Shown: positions 1 to 8,240, numbered from the stretch's first letter. The stretch: DNA of 18,996 nt from JBFGCT01 sp041581055 (GCA_041581055.1 JBFGCT010000069.1:1-18996); one strand, 5' to 3'. Made by a program: numbers and translations. Notes: a model not told the origin generated them from the letters alone.

Positions 1-239
1 CGGGCCGATCGACCCCGACTCACTCGGTGTCGCGCTCATCGTGACCGGAACCTCCAGAACGCCTCGACCGGGCCGATCGACCCGGACTCACTCGGTGTCG
101 CGCTCATCGTGACCGGAACCTCCAGAACGCCTCGACCGGGCCGATCGACCCGGACTCACTCGGCCTCCAGAACGCCTCGACCGGGCCGATCGACCCGGAC
201 TCACTCGGCCTCCAGAACGCCTCGACCGGGCCGATCGAC
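1..239. repeat. Tandem repeat of 68-bp and 45-bp units, cut by the window edge
   Basis: Two units of 68 bp (1-68, 69-136) are followed by two of 45 bp (137-181, 182-226) and a 13-bp partial copy (227-239). Units 1 and 2 differ by one base (position 15), and units 3 and 4 are identical. The short unit is the long one without a 23-bp internal block that begins TGTCGCGCTCATC. Part of that block, GTCGCGCTCATCGT, reappears just after the array near 252-265. Each unit junction carries an imperfect 17-bp palindrome, TCGACCGGGCCGATCGA. The 68-bp unit is not a multiple of three, so a protein repeat across the whole array is unlikely. The array probably continues to the left. Its role is unknown; slippage or unequal crossing-over would explain the structure. 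Confidence 0.9.
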
Positions 240-559
240 GGGCGTGTTCTCGTCGCGCTCATCGTCGGACCCGTCGTCGGTTCGTGATCATCGTTGCTGG
301 TGGCACAAGGAAAGATCGGCTTTCGTGGATTGAATCTTGAGCGGGCGTTGACGAATGGTCGGTCGCACCACGACCTGGCGGCCAGATGTCACGCAGCGCG
401 TTTGATTTTGCTCGATCTTGACCACAAGTGGTGGCGTGGCGCACCGCCGCGTGCGTAGCCTAAGCGCATTCCCCGTGGGGGAGATTCAGCAGATCGTCGT
501 CGGCGGACGAAGACCATGCGACAGAGTAGGCAGGATCGAACTGGAATGGGCGGACAACG
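240..559. other. Gene-free stretch upstream of the secreted FN3 protein
   Basis: I see no credible coding region here. The sequence is visibly less GC-rich than its surroundings around 295-425, with runs such as TTTGATTTTG. A TTGACC box lies at 418-423 and a TAGCCT box at 456-461. TAGCCT is also the likely -10 of the epimerase gene elsewhere in this window, so 456-461 is a candidate -10 for the gene starting at 560, leaving a leader of about 90 nt. The two boxes are too far apart to form one standard promoter. The ribosome binding site before 560 is weak (GGGCGG, about 8 nt upstream). Confidence 0.4.
465..520 (+). promoter_or_regulatory. Possible structured 5' leader (three short helices)
   Basis: Three helices can be drawn by eye. 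CGCAT at 465-469 pairs with ATGCG at 516-520 and encloses two hairpins: TCCCC/GGGGA (470-474 with 478-482) and TCGTC/GACGA (497-501 with 506-510, GGCG loop). The arrangement resembles a small three-way junction between the candidate -10 at 456-461 and the start codon at 560. I do not recognise a known riboswitch consensus, including the c-di-GMP and c-di-AMP classes. Helices of 5 bp arise often by chance in GC-rich DNA, so this is only a suggestion. Confidence 0.2.
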
Positions 560-3500
560 ATGAGTGTGCGGATCTCGAGAGTGCGGCCGGCCCGCGCCGT
601 GATCGCGGCCGTCGCGGCCGTCACGACCCTGGTTGGGGGGTTGTCGCCGGCCGCCCCGGGCGCCGCTGTCCAGGCCGCCTCGACGTCGGCGCTGAACGGG
701 CTCACGTCCGCCGACGCCGCGGCCTCCTGCTGGGAGGTCAAGCAGCTCCATCCGAGCAGCGGCGACGGGATCTACTGGCTGCGCACCGACACGCTGCAGC
801 GCCCCGCGCAGTTCTACTGCGACATGACGACCGACGGCGGCGGGTGGGTGCTGATCGGCCGGGGTCGCGAGGGTTGGACGTTCCGCGACTACGGCCAGAA
901 CACGCCCCAGGCGGTCCGCGACAACGTGACCGGCCCGGCGGCGTTCGCGCCGGGCGCGCTCTCGACGCAGACGATCAACGGTCTCCTCGATGGCGGACAC
1001 GTGAAGGACCTGGCCGACGGCGTCCGGCTGCGCCGCGCCCGGAACACCGCCGGAACGACATGGCAGGATCTGCGGTGGGGCTTCCTCGACCTCGAGGGAT
1101 GGTCCTGGGCAGTCGGTGGCGGCCACCGGCTGAGCACGTGGTCGATCGACGGTTCCGGGGGGACCGGCTCGAACACGAAGGACTCCAAGATCAAGATGAC
1201 CGGCGAGACCGGCGCCGGCAACCGGGGCGCGTCCGACTACGACGCCTGGTTCACCTACCCGTGGAGCGGCCATGGCCAGGTCGGCGGCTTCTCCTACAAC
1301 GGCGGCGGCGTCGGCGGCCAGAACAACGCCACGTCGTACCTGTGGGAGCTCGCGTCGGAGAACCACGCCATCCCGTTCACACAGGTCTTCATCCGGCCGC
1401 AGGTCTCGACGGGAGCCCTCACGCCGATTCCCGACGCCGGCGTCCCGGCGCAGACGCTCGCGCCGCTGCTCGACGACCGGCCGAAGGAGATCGCCGGAGG
1501 GGTGACCGGCGTCCTCAAGATCGGCGACTCCGAGTCGCACCTCGACACCCCGGTGCTGGCGATCACCACGTTCGGCGACCGGGTGTACGTCGGCGGCAAG
1601 TTCTCCGACGTGCGCGACACCGCCACCGGCGGCCTGGTCGCCCATCCCTACCTCGCCGCCTTCGACCGCACGACCGGCGCCTGGATCAGCTCGTTCGACC
1701 CCGACCTCGATGGCACGGTGTGGGATCTCAAGGTCGCCGGCGGGCGGCTGATCGTCGCCGGCCAGTTCACCAACGTCAACGGCGAGCCGCTGACCGCTGG
1801 ACTCGCCGCGCTCGATCCGATCACCGGCGCCGTCGATCCGGGCTGGCGCGCCTCGATGACGCTGAGCGGAAGCTCGGAGCGCCCGTTCGCGCGGGCACTC
1901 GACGTCGAGGGCGACTGGATCTACGTCGGCGGGAACTTCACCCAGATCCAAGGCCTCTCCGTGACGCGGCCGATGGGCCGGCTCGGCAAGGTCGCCGTCG
2001 CCGACGGCCGTCCGGACAACGCGTTCACCCCGGACGTCGATGGCGTGCCGTACGACGTCGACGCCGCGGACGGGCGGGTCTACGTCGTCGGCGACTTCGA
2101 CGGTGTCAACGGGACGGCTCTCAAGGGGGTCGCCGTGCTCGACTGGACGACCGGCGCCCCGGTCCCCGGCCTGCAGCCGCCGGTCCAGACCGCGGGCAAC
2201 TTCGAACGCCGATACCAGCAAGCGGTGCACGCGATCGGCGGTGACGTGTGGCAAGGCGGGTCCGAGCACAACACGCAGGCGTACGCGTCCTCCGACTACG
2301 GGCTGCTGAAGTCGTTCGTCACCTCCGGGTTCGGCGGTGACTCCCAGGCGTTGGCCTCGATCAACGGCGTGGTCTACCAGGGCAGCCACGGCCACTCCTG
2401 GATCTACGAGGACGCGGTGAAGTGGCCCGGCCTCGACGGCTACACGCGCACCGACGACTACCAGTGGCTGGGGGCGTTCGACGCGGCGACCCACGACTAC
2501 GAGGTCGACTGGGTGCCGTCGCTCGGCACGGCCTACGACGAGGGCGCCTGGGAGTTGTACGCCGACCCGGCCGACGACTGCCTGTGGTTCGGCGGCGACT
2601 TCGACGGCGGCCCGTACGTCAACGGCCAGCGCCAATACCTCGAGAGCTTCTCCAAGTTCTGTCAGCGCGACACACAGGCGCCGGCCGTGCCGTCCAACCC
2701 GTCGACGACACCGGCCGCCGGCGGTGGGATCCAGCTCAACTGGGGCGCGTCGAGCGACGACTTCCCCGGCTTCATCGGCTACGAGATCCTGCGCAACGAC
2801 CGGGTGGTCAGCCCGCTCGTGTACGGGTCGACCTATGTCGACCCGACCGGGGCCACCGACGACCGGTACTTCATCCGCGCCGTCGACCCTGCGGGGAACC
2901 GCTCGGCCTCGACCGCGGTGATCGACCCGGGCGCCGACACGACCCCGCCGACCACGCCGGGCAACCTCCAGGCGACGATCCTGCCCGACCAGTCGGTCGA
3001 CCTCACGTGGACCGCGTCGACCGACGCCAGCGGCATCGAGTCCTACCTCGTGTTCCGCAACGGCGTTCAGATCCTCGTCGTGCCCGGTGCCGAGACGCTC
3101 GTCAACATCGCCGGCCTCGGCCCCGGCTCGCATTGGTTGCAGGTGCGCGCCGTCGACCCGGCCGGCAACCAGTCGTTCAAGACCCCACCGGTCCGCGTCG
3201 ACCTCATCGGACCCGACGTCCAGGCGCCGTCGACGCCGGGAAGCCCGGCCGCGTCCTACGACGAGGCGACCGGGCTGGTCACGTTCACCTGGACGGCGTC
3301 GATCGACGACACCGGTGTCGAGGGGTACGTCGTGCGCCGCAACCTCGCTCAGGTGGCCGCCGTCGACGGCGCCACGCTGTCGGTCGACCTCGACCTCGGG
3401 GTCGGTGGCCACTACCTGCAGGTCGAGGCGTTCGACGCCGCCGGCAACACCTCGTTCCGCACCGCGCCGGTGTTCATCGAGGTGCCACAGGCCCCCGGAC

Positions 3501-4057
3501 CCGACACGACCAAGCCGAGCACGCCCGGCAATTTGGCCGCGGTCGTCCTGCCCGACGGCACGATCGACGTCAGCTGGGACGCCTCGACCGACAACGTCGG
3601 CGTGGTGTCCTATCGCGTCCTGCGCAACCTCGTCGAGGTCGCGATGGTGCCGGGCACGGAGACGGCGACGAACCTCGACCTCGGTCCGGGCTCCCACTGG
3701 ATCCAGGTCCAGGCGCTCGACGCCGCCGGCAACGAGTCGTTCCGCACACCGCCGGTCAACGTCGTGGTCGTCGTCGCCGGACCCGACACGACGCCGCCGA
3801 CCACGCCCGGCAACGTCGCCGCCGTCGCCCAGCCGGACGGGACGATCCTGGTGACGTGGACGCCGTCGACCGACAACGTCGGCGTGGCGTCGTACCGCGT
3901 GCTGCGCAACCTCGTCGAGGTCGACCTCGTCGACGGGGCCGAGACGCAAGCGGTGATCGCCGGCCTCGGCGCCGGCAACCACTACATGCAGGTCCAGGCA
4001 ATCGACGCCGCCGGCAACGAGTCGTTCCGCTCGCCGCCCGCGCTCGTCACGATCTGA
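560..4057 (+). CDS. Secreted fibrinogen-like / beta-propeller / five-FN3 protein
   Basis: This 1165-residue protein has a Sec signal peptide (basic N-terminus, hydrophobic segment about 13-30, Ala-rich cleavage region near 39). Residues about 55-285 resemble a fibrinogen/intelectin-like domain: Cys57, Cys87, then DGGGWVLIGRG. Related domains bind glycans or glycoproteins. Residues about 325-700 contain blades of the type VYVGGKF, LIVAGQF, IYVGGNF, VYVVGDF and LWFGGDF (near 342, 397, 453, 507 and 674), as in DUF5122/delta-60 beta-propellers. Five fibronectin type III domains begin near 704, 793, 887, 982 and 1076, mostly with a DTTPPTTPGN-like opening. No sortase motif or C-terminal membrane anchor is visible, so the protein is probably released or held non-covalently. 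It ends 9 bp from the convergent glycosyltransferase gene. An adhesin or matrix role is inferred from the domains. Confidence 0.9.
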   Translation: MSVRISRVRPARAVIAAVAAVTTLVGGLSPAAPGAAVQAASTSALNGLTSADAAASCWEVKQLHPSSGDGIYWLRTDTLQRPAQFYCDMTTDGGGWVLIGRGREGWTFRDYGQNTPQAVRDNVTGPAAFAPGALSTQTINGLLDGGHVKDLADGVRLRRARNTAGTTWQDLRWGFLDLEGWSWAVGGGHRLSTWSIDGSGGTGSNTKDSKIKMTGETGAGNRGASDYDAWFTYPWSGHGQVGGFSYNGGGVGGQNNATSYLWELASENHAIPFTQVFIRPQVSTGALTPIPDAGVPAQTLAPLLDDRPKEIAGGVTGVLKIGDSESHLDTPVLAITTFGDRVYVGGKFSDVRDTATGGLVAHPYLAAFDRTTGAWISSFDPDLDGTVWDLKVAGGRLIVAGQFTNVNGEPLTAGLAALDPITGAVDPGWRASMTLSGSSERPFARALDVEGDWIYVGGNFTQIQGLSVTRPMGRLGKVAVADGRPDNAFTPDVDGVPYDVDAADGRVYVVGDFDGVNGTALKGVAVLDWTTGAPVPGLQPPVQTAGNFERRYQQAVHAIGGDVWQGGSEHNTQAYASSDYGLLKSFVTSGFGGDSQALASINGVVYQGSHGHSWIYEDAVKWPGLDGYTRTDDYQWLGAFDAATHDYEVDWVPSLGTAYDEGAWELYADPADDCLWFGGDFDGGPYVNGQRQYLESFSKFCQRDTQAPAVPSNPSTTPAAGGGIQLNWGASSDDFPGFIGYEILRNDRVVSPLVYGSTYVDPTGATDDRYFIRAVDPAGNRSASTAVIDPGADTTPPTTPGNLQATILPDQSVDLTWTASTDASGIESYLVFRNGVQILVVPGAETLVNIAGLGPGSHWLQVRAVDPAGNQSFKTPPVRVDLIGPDVQAPSTPGSPAASYDEATGLVTFTWTASIDDTGVEGYVVRRNLAQVAAVDGATLSVDLDLGVGGHYLQVEAFDAAGNTSFRTAPVFIEVPQAPGPDTTKPSTPGNLAAVVLPDGTIDVSWDASTDNVGVVSYRVLRNLVEVAMVPGTETATNLDLGPGSHWIQVQALDAAGNESFRTPPVNVVVVVAGPDTTPPTTPGNVAAVAQPDGTILVTWTPSTDNVGVASYRVLRNLVEVDLVDGAETQAVIAGLGAGNHYMQVQAIDAAGNESFRSPPALVTI

Positions 4058-4066
4058 CCGCGGCGG

Positions 4067-5242
4067 TCAGGTGACGCCGGTGGCCGCGAGGTCGGTCAGC
4101 GTCCGGTCGAGAATCGCCGTCGAGACGTCGCTGGTGTACCGCTCGGTGAAACGGGCTCGGGCGGCGCGGCCGGCGCGCCGTTGCGCCGCGCGGTCCGCGG
4201 CACGGCGGAAACCGGCGGCAAGGTCGTCGACGTCGGGTTCGGCCACCCAGCCGGTCACGCCGTCCTCGACGAGGCTCGGCAGCCCACCCGACCGAGTGAC
4301 CAGCGACGGTCGGCCGCGCGACGCCGCCTCGATCACGCCTCGGCCGAACGGCTCGGGCCAGACCGACGGAACGACCATCACAGCGGCGTCGGAGACGAGT
4401 CGAAGCAGCCGGTCGTGGGGCACCAGCCCGAGCGGCCTGACGCGGTACACGGGCTCCTGAGCGGTCACCAGGGGCGCCATCGGGCCCGACCCGGCGACCG
4501 CCAGCTCGCCCCGCGTCCAGACCTCCGACCGCCGCCACGCGTCGACGAGCAGCTCGACGCCTTTGTCGGCGCTGAGCCGGCCGGCGAAGATGAACGTGTT
4601 CCGCTCCGGCCAGGGCGTCGGTTCGCCGGGGTCATCGACGAAGTTGGGTCGCACGACGATTCGCCCCGGTGGGGTCCCGACGGTGATCAGCGCATCGCGC
4701 ACGTAGTCGGTCACCGCGAGGAAGGCGCCCACCCGATCCCACGTCGACCGGTGCAACGCGAGGCTGGCGGCGAGCGGAGCGGTGCGCACCCGCGAGCCTT
4801 GGAAACAGCCGTGCCGGACCGCCGGCGCGTTCACGAGCGAGCCCACGCAGTCGTCACAGAACGCGCCGTCGCGGAACATCGTCGAGGCCGCACACCACAT
4901 GCGGAAGCTGCGGACCCCGGCGGCGACCGGCACCCCGGCATCGGTCAGCGTGCGGATCACCCAGGGCGAGTGCAGCGGGAACAGGTTCTCGACCAGCGCC
5001 ACGTTGGGCCGGAACCGGCGGATCGCCTCGCGCGTGTTGCGTACGCTCCGCCCGCTGTAGATCGGGCGCAAGCCGACCTTGACCAGCGACGACCGCTCCT
5101 GCGTGATCGCGTCGCTGTCGGCGGTCAGCACCTCGACGTCCCACCCGCCGGCGCGCAGCGCGCCGATCTCGTCGAGCACGGAGATGTTCTCCCCCGAGGC
5201 GTTCTCCGAGCGGTACAGGTTGTGCACGACGAGCACTCTCAC
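4067..5242 (-). CDS. Glycosyltransferase family 4 (GT-B fold), second copy
   Basis: The 391-residue protein starts at a GTG whose GTGA overlaps the stop of the kinase gene upstream (5239-5242), so translation is probably coupled. This choice gives the expected GT4 N-terminus VRVLVVHNLY; the frame is open further upstream, but that part is an Arg/Pro-rich shadow of the kinase gene. GT4 signatures are FIFAGRLSADKGVELL (near 217-232) and EPFGRGVIEA (near 297-306), which bind the nucleotide-sugar donor. The N-terminal half carries four cysteines (117, 129, 132, 146) in a C-x11-C-x2-C-x13-C pattern shared with the other GT4 in this operon. It probably adds a sugar to a lipid-linked oligosaccharide at the cytoplasmic face; donor and acceptor cannot be read from sequence. 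It is the last gene of the operon. Confidence 0.9.
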   Translation of the reverse strand: MRVLVVHNLYRSENASGENISVLDEIGALRAGGWDVEVLTADSDAITQERSSLVKVGLRPIYSGRSVRNTREAIRRFRPNVALVENLFPLHSPWVIRTLTDAGVPVAAGVRSFRMWCAASTMFRDGAFCDDCVGSLVNAPAVRHGCFQGSRVRTAPLAASLALHRSTWDRVGAFLAVTDYVRDALITVGTPPGRIVVRPNFVDDPGEPTPWPERNTFIFAGRLSADKGVELLVDAWRRSEVWTRGELAVAGSGPMAPLVTAQEPVYRVRPLGLVPHDRLLRLVSDAAVMVVPSVWPEPFGRGVIEAASRGRPSLVTRSGGLPSLVEDGVTGWVAEPDVDDLAAGFRRAADRAAQRRAGRAARARFTERYTSDVSTAILDRTLTDLAATGVT

Positions 5243-6039
5243 GCCGGAGCTCCCGGCCGCCGGGGGCGGCGGCGGATCTCCGCCGACGCCCGTCGGTAGT
5301 GGGCGATGTCGGATCCCCTCGGCCCCCAGCCGACCGCCTCCCAATCGAACAGGGCCAACCCGCGGCTCGTGCGACGCAGGTTCCACGGCGTGAGGTCGCC
5401 GTGCAGGGGGACGTGATCGTCGTCCCGGGGCTCGGTCGCCGGAAGCGAGCCGAGCCGTGCGGCGAGGTCCGACTCGAACGTGAGCAACGGGGCGTCGATC
5501 GCCGGGCGCTGAGCGCGGATGCCGAGGGCCGACGCGGCGACGAACACGATCGACGCGGCGCCGGCCGACGCCGCGTCGAGGAGGACGCCGACGCCGAGCG
5601 GGCGGGGTGTGGCGATGCCGGGAAGCGGGTCGGCGGCCAGCAGCTCCAGTGCCCGGTACTCGGCGTCCAACGCCGCCTGTTCGGTGCCCAGCTTGACGAC
5701 GATCGGGTTCCCGGCGGCGTGGCACAGCAGCGACAGCCGCTGTCGTCCGGGCTGGCGGGGGACGACCGCGCCATGGATGACGAGCGCCGGGAAGTGGTGG
5801 CGCAGCGCCGCCTGGACCTCGTCGGGCCGGGCGTCGGGCCACGGCCAACCGTCGGTGCGCGGCAGCCCGGACGGGCCGGCGACGGCGACCGGCGCGAACG
5901 CGAGCGCGTCGAGCGCACGTCGGCGCCGGTCGGACGCTCCGGTCAGCGCCCGCGTGTAGCGGGCCCGCCGCCCGCCCGCCTCGTGCAGCAGGACTCGAGG
6001 CGCGCCGGGAAGCCTGCGGAGCGTCGACCGGTGGCTCAT
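5239..6039 (-). CDS. APH/choline-kinase-type phosphotransferase
   Basis: The 266-residue protein has the landmarks of the aminoglycoside-phosphotransferase/kinase fold. These are VVKLG (Lys116, ATP phosphate contact), Glu127 as the likely salt-bridge partner, the catalytic loop HGDLTPWN (213-220: Asp215 catalytic, Asn220 metal) and FDWE (231-234: Asp232, the DFG equivalent). All key residues are present, so it should be active. The ATG overlaps the stop of the GT4 gene upstream as ATGA (6036-6039), and its own stop overlaps the next GTG, placing it between two glycosyltransferases. That setting favours phosphorylation of a sugar, lipid carrier or glycan over drug resistance; the substrate is not known. 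The first 90 or so residues are Arg-rich and poorly recognisable, and a later start cannot be excluded. Confidence 0.85.
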   Translation of the reverse strand: MSHRSTLRRLPGAPRVLLHEAGGRRARYTRALTGASDRRRRALDALAFAPVAVAGPSGLPRTDGWPWPDARPDEVQAALRHHFPALVIHGAVVPRQPGRQRLSLLCHAAGNPIVVKLGTEQAALDAEYRALELLAADPLPGIATPRPLGVGVLLDAASAGAASIVFVAASALGIRAQRPAIDAPLLTFESDLAARLGSLPATEPRDDDHVPLHGDLTPWNLRRTSRGLALFDWEAVGWGPRGSDIAHYRRASAEIRRRPRRPGAPA

Positions 6040-7214
6040 CGCGCTGTGGCGCGCTCCACCACGTCGGCGTAGAGCCGCTCGAGGGCGGCGAGCCCGGCCG
6101 CCTCGGTGTAGGCCCGCTCGTACTGCCGGCGGCCGTGCGTGCCGACCTCGTCGACGACGCTGTCGGCCAGCCCGAGCAGGGCTTCGGCGAGTGCCCGCTC
6201 GTCGCCGGTGGGGACGATCAACCCCTCGGGCGCGGCTGCGATCCGGCGGGCGTCCGACGCCGTCGTGGCGATGATCGGGAGGCCGGCGCTCATCGCCTCG
6301 ACGAGGACCATGCCGAACGGCTCGTACCACTCCGACGGGAAGACGAAGGCGCGGGCCCGCAGCATGCGGGCGGTGACCTCGGCCCGGTCGAGCCAGCCCT
6401 CGAAGCGCACACCGCGCGGGGACCGCTCGCGCAGCTCGCCCGCCAACGGGCCGTCGCCGATGACGACCAGCCGCATCGCGTCGGGATTGCCGCGGTTCGC
6501 GCCGGAGTAGCGCTCCCACGCGCGCAGCAGCGTCGGCAACCCCTTGCCCGGTGCGAGCCGCCCGATGCACAGCACGTCACGCGAGGCCGACGGGGGGCCT
6601 GCCCGACCGCCCGGGTCGGCGACGAAGTGCGGCTTGACGACGAGCCGGTCGGACGGCAACCCGATCTCGATCAGACGGTCGGCCATGAACCTCGACGGTG
6701 CGACGAACGTGACGACGTGCTTGTCGAGCACGCTGCTCCGGCGAGTGGTCATGATCTCCACGGCGGCGATCGAGGACAGGACGCGTGAGCCGCGGTAGCA
6801 GCCGTGGACGACGCCGCGCAACGGGCGGCGCCCGACACAGGCGGTGCACACCGCGTCGCCGCGGAAGAGGTCGGCGCTCAGACAGCCGAGCCGGTAGTTG
6901 TGCACGGTCATCACGACCGGTGCGGCGGCGGCCGCCGCCTCGACGACCGACGCCGACAACGCGAACCACGTGTTGTGGACGTGGACCACGTCGGGTCGGA
7001 CGTCGGCGGCGAGTGCCGCGACGTCGCGCGCCGCCCGGCGGTTGTGCGCGCTGCGGGCGAGTGTCGTGATCGTCGGACCGATCTCGGAGGGGTTGGCCAC
7101 GATGTGCTGAACGACCTCGTGGCCGCCGCCGCGCAACGCGTTCGCCTCGTTGGCGACGACGGTGTCCTCCCCGGCCGGGAACCGGTAGCCCGCGTGGAGT
7201 TGGAGCACTCTCAT
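6036..7214 (-). CDS. Glycosyltransferase family 4 (GT-B fold), first copy
   Basis: The 392-residue protein starts MRVLQLHAGYRFPAGEDTVV, a common N-terminus of GT4 enzymes in exopolysaccharide loci. The acceptor half contains DVVHVHNTW (near 75-83) and VMTVHNYRLGC (near 101-111). The donor half has CIGRLAPGKGLPTLL (near 216-230), VIGDGPL and YEPFGMVLVEAMSAG (near 297-311). Cysteines 111, 123, 126 and 139 form a C-x11-C-x2-C-x12-C pattern, nearly identical in spacing to the GT4 encoded at 4067-5242; the flanking text CVG...HGCYRGSR is also shared, so the two are paralogues. The gene starts 7 bp after the sulfotransferase stop and overlaps the kinase start by 4 bp. A cytoplasmic retaining glycosyltransferase for a surface glycan is likely; its sugar specificity is unknown. 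Confidence 0.92.
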   Translation of the reverse strand: MRVLQLHAGYRFPAGEDTVVANEANALRGGGHEVVQHIVANPSEIGPTITTLARSAHNRRAARDVAALAADVRPDVVHVHNTWFALSASVVEAAAAAAPVVMTVHNYRLGCLSADLFRGDAVCTACVGRRPLRGVVHGCYRGSRVLSSIAAVEIMTTRRSSVLDKHVVTFVAPSRFMADRLIEIGLPSDRLVVKPHFVADPGGRAGPPSASRDVLCIGRLAPGKGLPTLLRAWERYSGANRGNPDAMRLVVIGDGPLAGELRERSPRGVRFEGWLDRAEVTARMLRARAFVFPSEWYEPFGMVLVEAMSAGLPIIATTASDARRIAAAPEGLIVPTGDERALAEALLGLADSVVDEVGTHGRRQYERAYTEAAGLAALERLYADVVERATAR

Positions 7215-7221
7215 CGAATCG

Positions 7222-8151
7222 TCATCGGCGGTCGGGCCGGCCGGCTGGAGCGCCGCCGAAGCGCGGCCAGGGGGGGACGCGGCCGAGCAGGGTCGAGATG
7301 CGGTCGACGTCGGGCCGGAATCGCTCGACGAGCCGCCGTTCGACGGCGCCGTCGATCGCCGCTGGACGCGACGCCGCGTTTCGGTGGCTGGCCGACGACG
7401 CGGCGGGAAACGGCGGCGCCCCGATCGAGACGGCGATCCGATCGAGGGCGGCGCCGGGGTCGGCCCAGTAGTCCTCGGAGAACAGCACGATCACACGGTC
7501 GCGGCCGGCGGCGGCGAACCACCGCTCCAACGACGCCGCGTACTCGCTCTGCGCGGCGTAGGACTGTTGCTCGTGGGCACGGTCGGCGGTGATCGCCCCC
7601 TCGGCGAGCCGGCGGCCGGCGTCGCCGACCCGTGCCGGCTCGGCGTCGAGCGCCGCGGCGAGGTCGAGGTGTTCGGCCCCGTTGCGCTTCTGCTCGGCCC
7701 AGTGGGAGACCGTGCGCTCGACCGGGTCGCGCAACATCACGACGAACGTCGTGGTCGGGAGCGCCGACGCGGCGCGGGCCGCGGCGCGGGGATGGAAGAA
7801 GTAGTACGGGCTGGCCTCGGCGGAGAACGCCGCTCCGGTCCGCCGCGCGCGGGCGCCGAGCGTCAGCGAGGTGGGGAAGTGGCTTCGGTACCAGCGCGGC
7901 GAGCGGGCCGCCTCGGTGTCGAAGTAGTGGACCCCCTTCATGTTCTCGCGCAGCGGCAGACGCTTCGCCGACGGGACGAGCGGGCACATCGCGGGGTGGC
8001 GCTCGAGATCGCGGAACAGCGAGGTGGTCCCGCCGCGCTTGACGCCCACCACGACCACGGCGGGCGGCGGGCGGAGATCGGCGGTCGCCATGGCCGCCGA
8101 TCGCACGACGGCCCGGCCGGTCGCCCAGATCGCCCGCTTCGTCCGCTCCAT
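7222..8151 (-). CDS. PAPS-dependent sulfotransferase
   Basis: This 309-residue protein has both cofactor motifs of the sulfotransferase family. The 5'-phosphosulfate loop is VGVKRGGTTSLFRDL (35-49). The 3'-phosphate site is VVMLRDPVERTVSHW (137-151), with Arg141 and Ser149 as the expected contacts. KGVHYFDTE (72-80) resembles the region after the loop in glycan-modifying (heparan-type) sulfotransferases. It heads the operon that continues with two GT4 enzymes and a kinase, which suggests that the glycan is sulfated, or that a sulfolipid or sulfated head group is made. A TACCAT box (8161-8166, read on the minus strand) lies 9 nt upstream of the ATG and could be a -10 for a nearly leaderless transcript. 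Met21 is an alternative start just before the conserved core. Confidence 0.88.
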   Translation of the reverse strand: MERTKRAIWATGRAVVRSAAMATADLRPPPAVVVVGVKRGGTTSLFRDLERHPAMCPLVPSAKRLPLRENMKGVHYFDTEAARSPRWYRSHFPTSLTLGARARRTGAAFSAEASPYYFFHPRAAARAASALPTTTFVVMLRDPVERTVSHWAEQKRNGAEHLDLAAALDAEPARVGDAGRRLAEGAITADRAHEQQSYAAQSEYAASLERWFAAAGRDRVIVLFSEDYWADPGAALDRIAVSIGAPPFPAASSASHRNAASRPAAIDGAVERRLVERFRPDVDRISTLLGRVPPWPRFGGAPAGRPDRR

Positions 8152-8216
8152 GTCGCCCCGATGGTACCGCTGTCCGGCCGGTCCATCTCACGGCGACCTG
8201 CGACCACGGTCAGCGG

Positions 8217-8235
8217 TTGGTCAAGCTTTGATCAA
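8217..8235. promoter_or_regulatory. Direct repeat TTGGTCAA-GCT-TTGATCAA, possible operator
   Basis: Two 8-bp elements differing in one base lie 11 bp apart start to start, about one helical turn. The second is itself palindromic. They sit between the divergent sulfotransferase and sugar-transferase genes, directly upstream of the best -35 candidate for the latter (8241-8246). The position fits a regulator site controlling either direction. No regulator gene is in the window, and I cannot assign a protein family. Confidence 0.35.
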
Positions 8236-8240
8236 CGGGG

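Noticed and set aside
1..239. CRISPR array
   Set aside because: The units are contiguous with no unique spacers, and no cas genes are present.
109..333. Possible small Arg/Ser/Pro-rich protein in the left repeat array
   Set aside because: The 68-bp units shift the frame, there is no ribosome binding site, and the composition is that of translated repeat DNA.
389..3982. Minus-strand open frame of about 1197 codons antisense to the secreted FN3 protein
   Set aside because: Composition is Arg/Val/Asp/Gly-rich with no recognisable domain, and it mirrors the domain repeats of the plus strand. It is a GC-bias shadow of a convincing gene.
5243..5848. N-terminal extension of the second GT4 (frame open to 5848)
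   Set aside because: The extension is an Arg/Pro-rich shadow of the kinase gene. The GTG overlapping the kinase stop gives the normal GT4 N-terminus.
5239..6039. Aminoglycoside resistance gene
   Set aside because: The fold motifs fit the wider kinase superfamily, but its place between two glycosyltransferases points to glycan or lipid phosphorylation rather than resistance.
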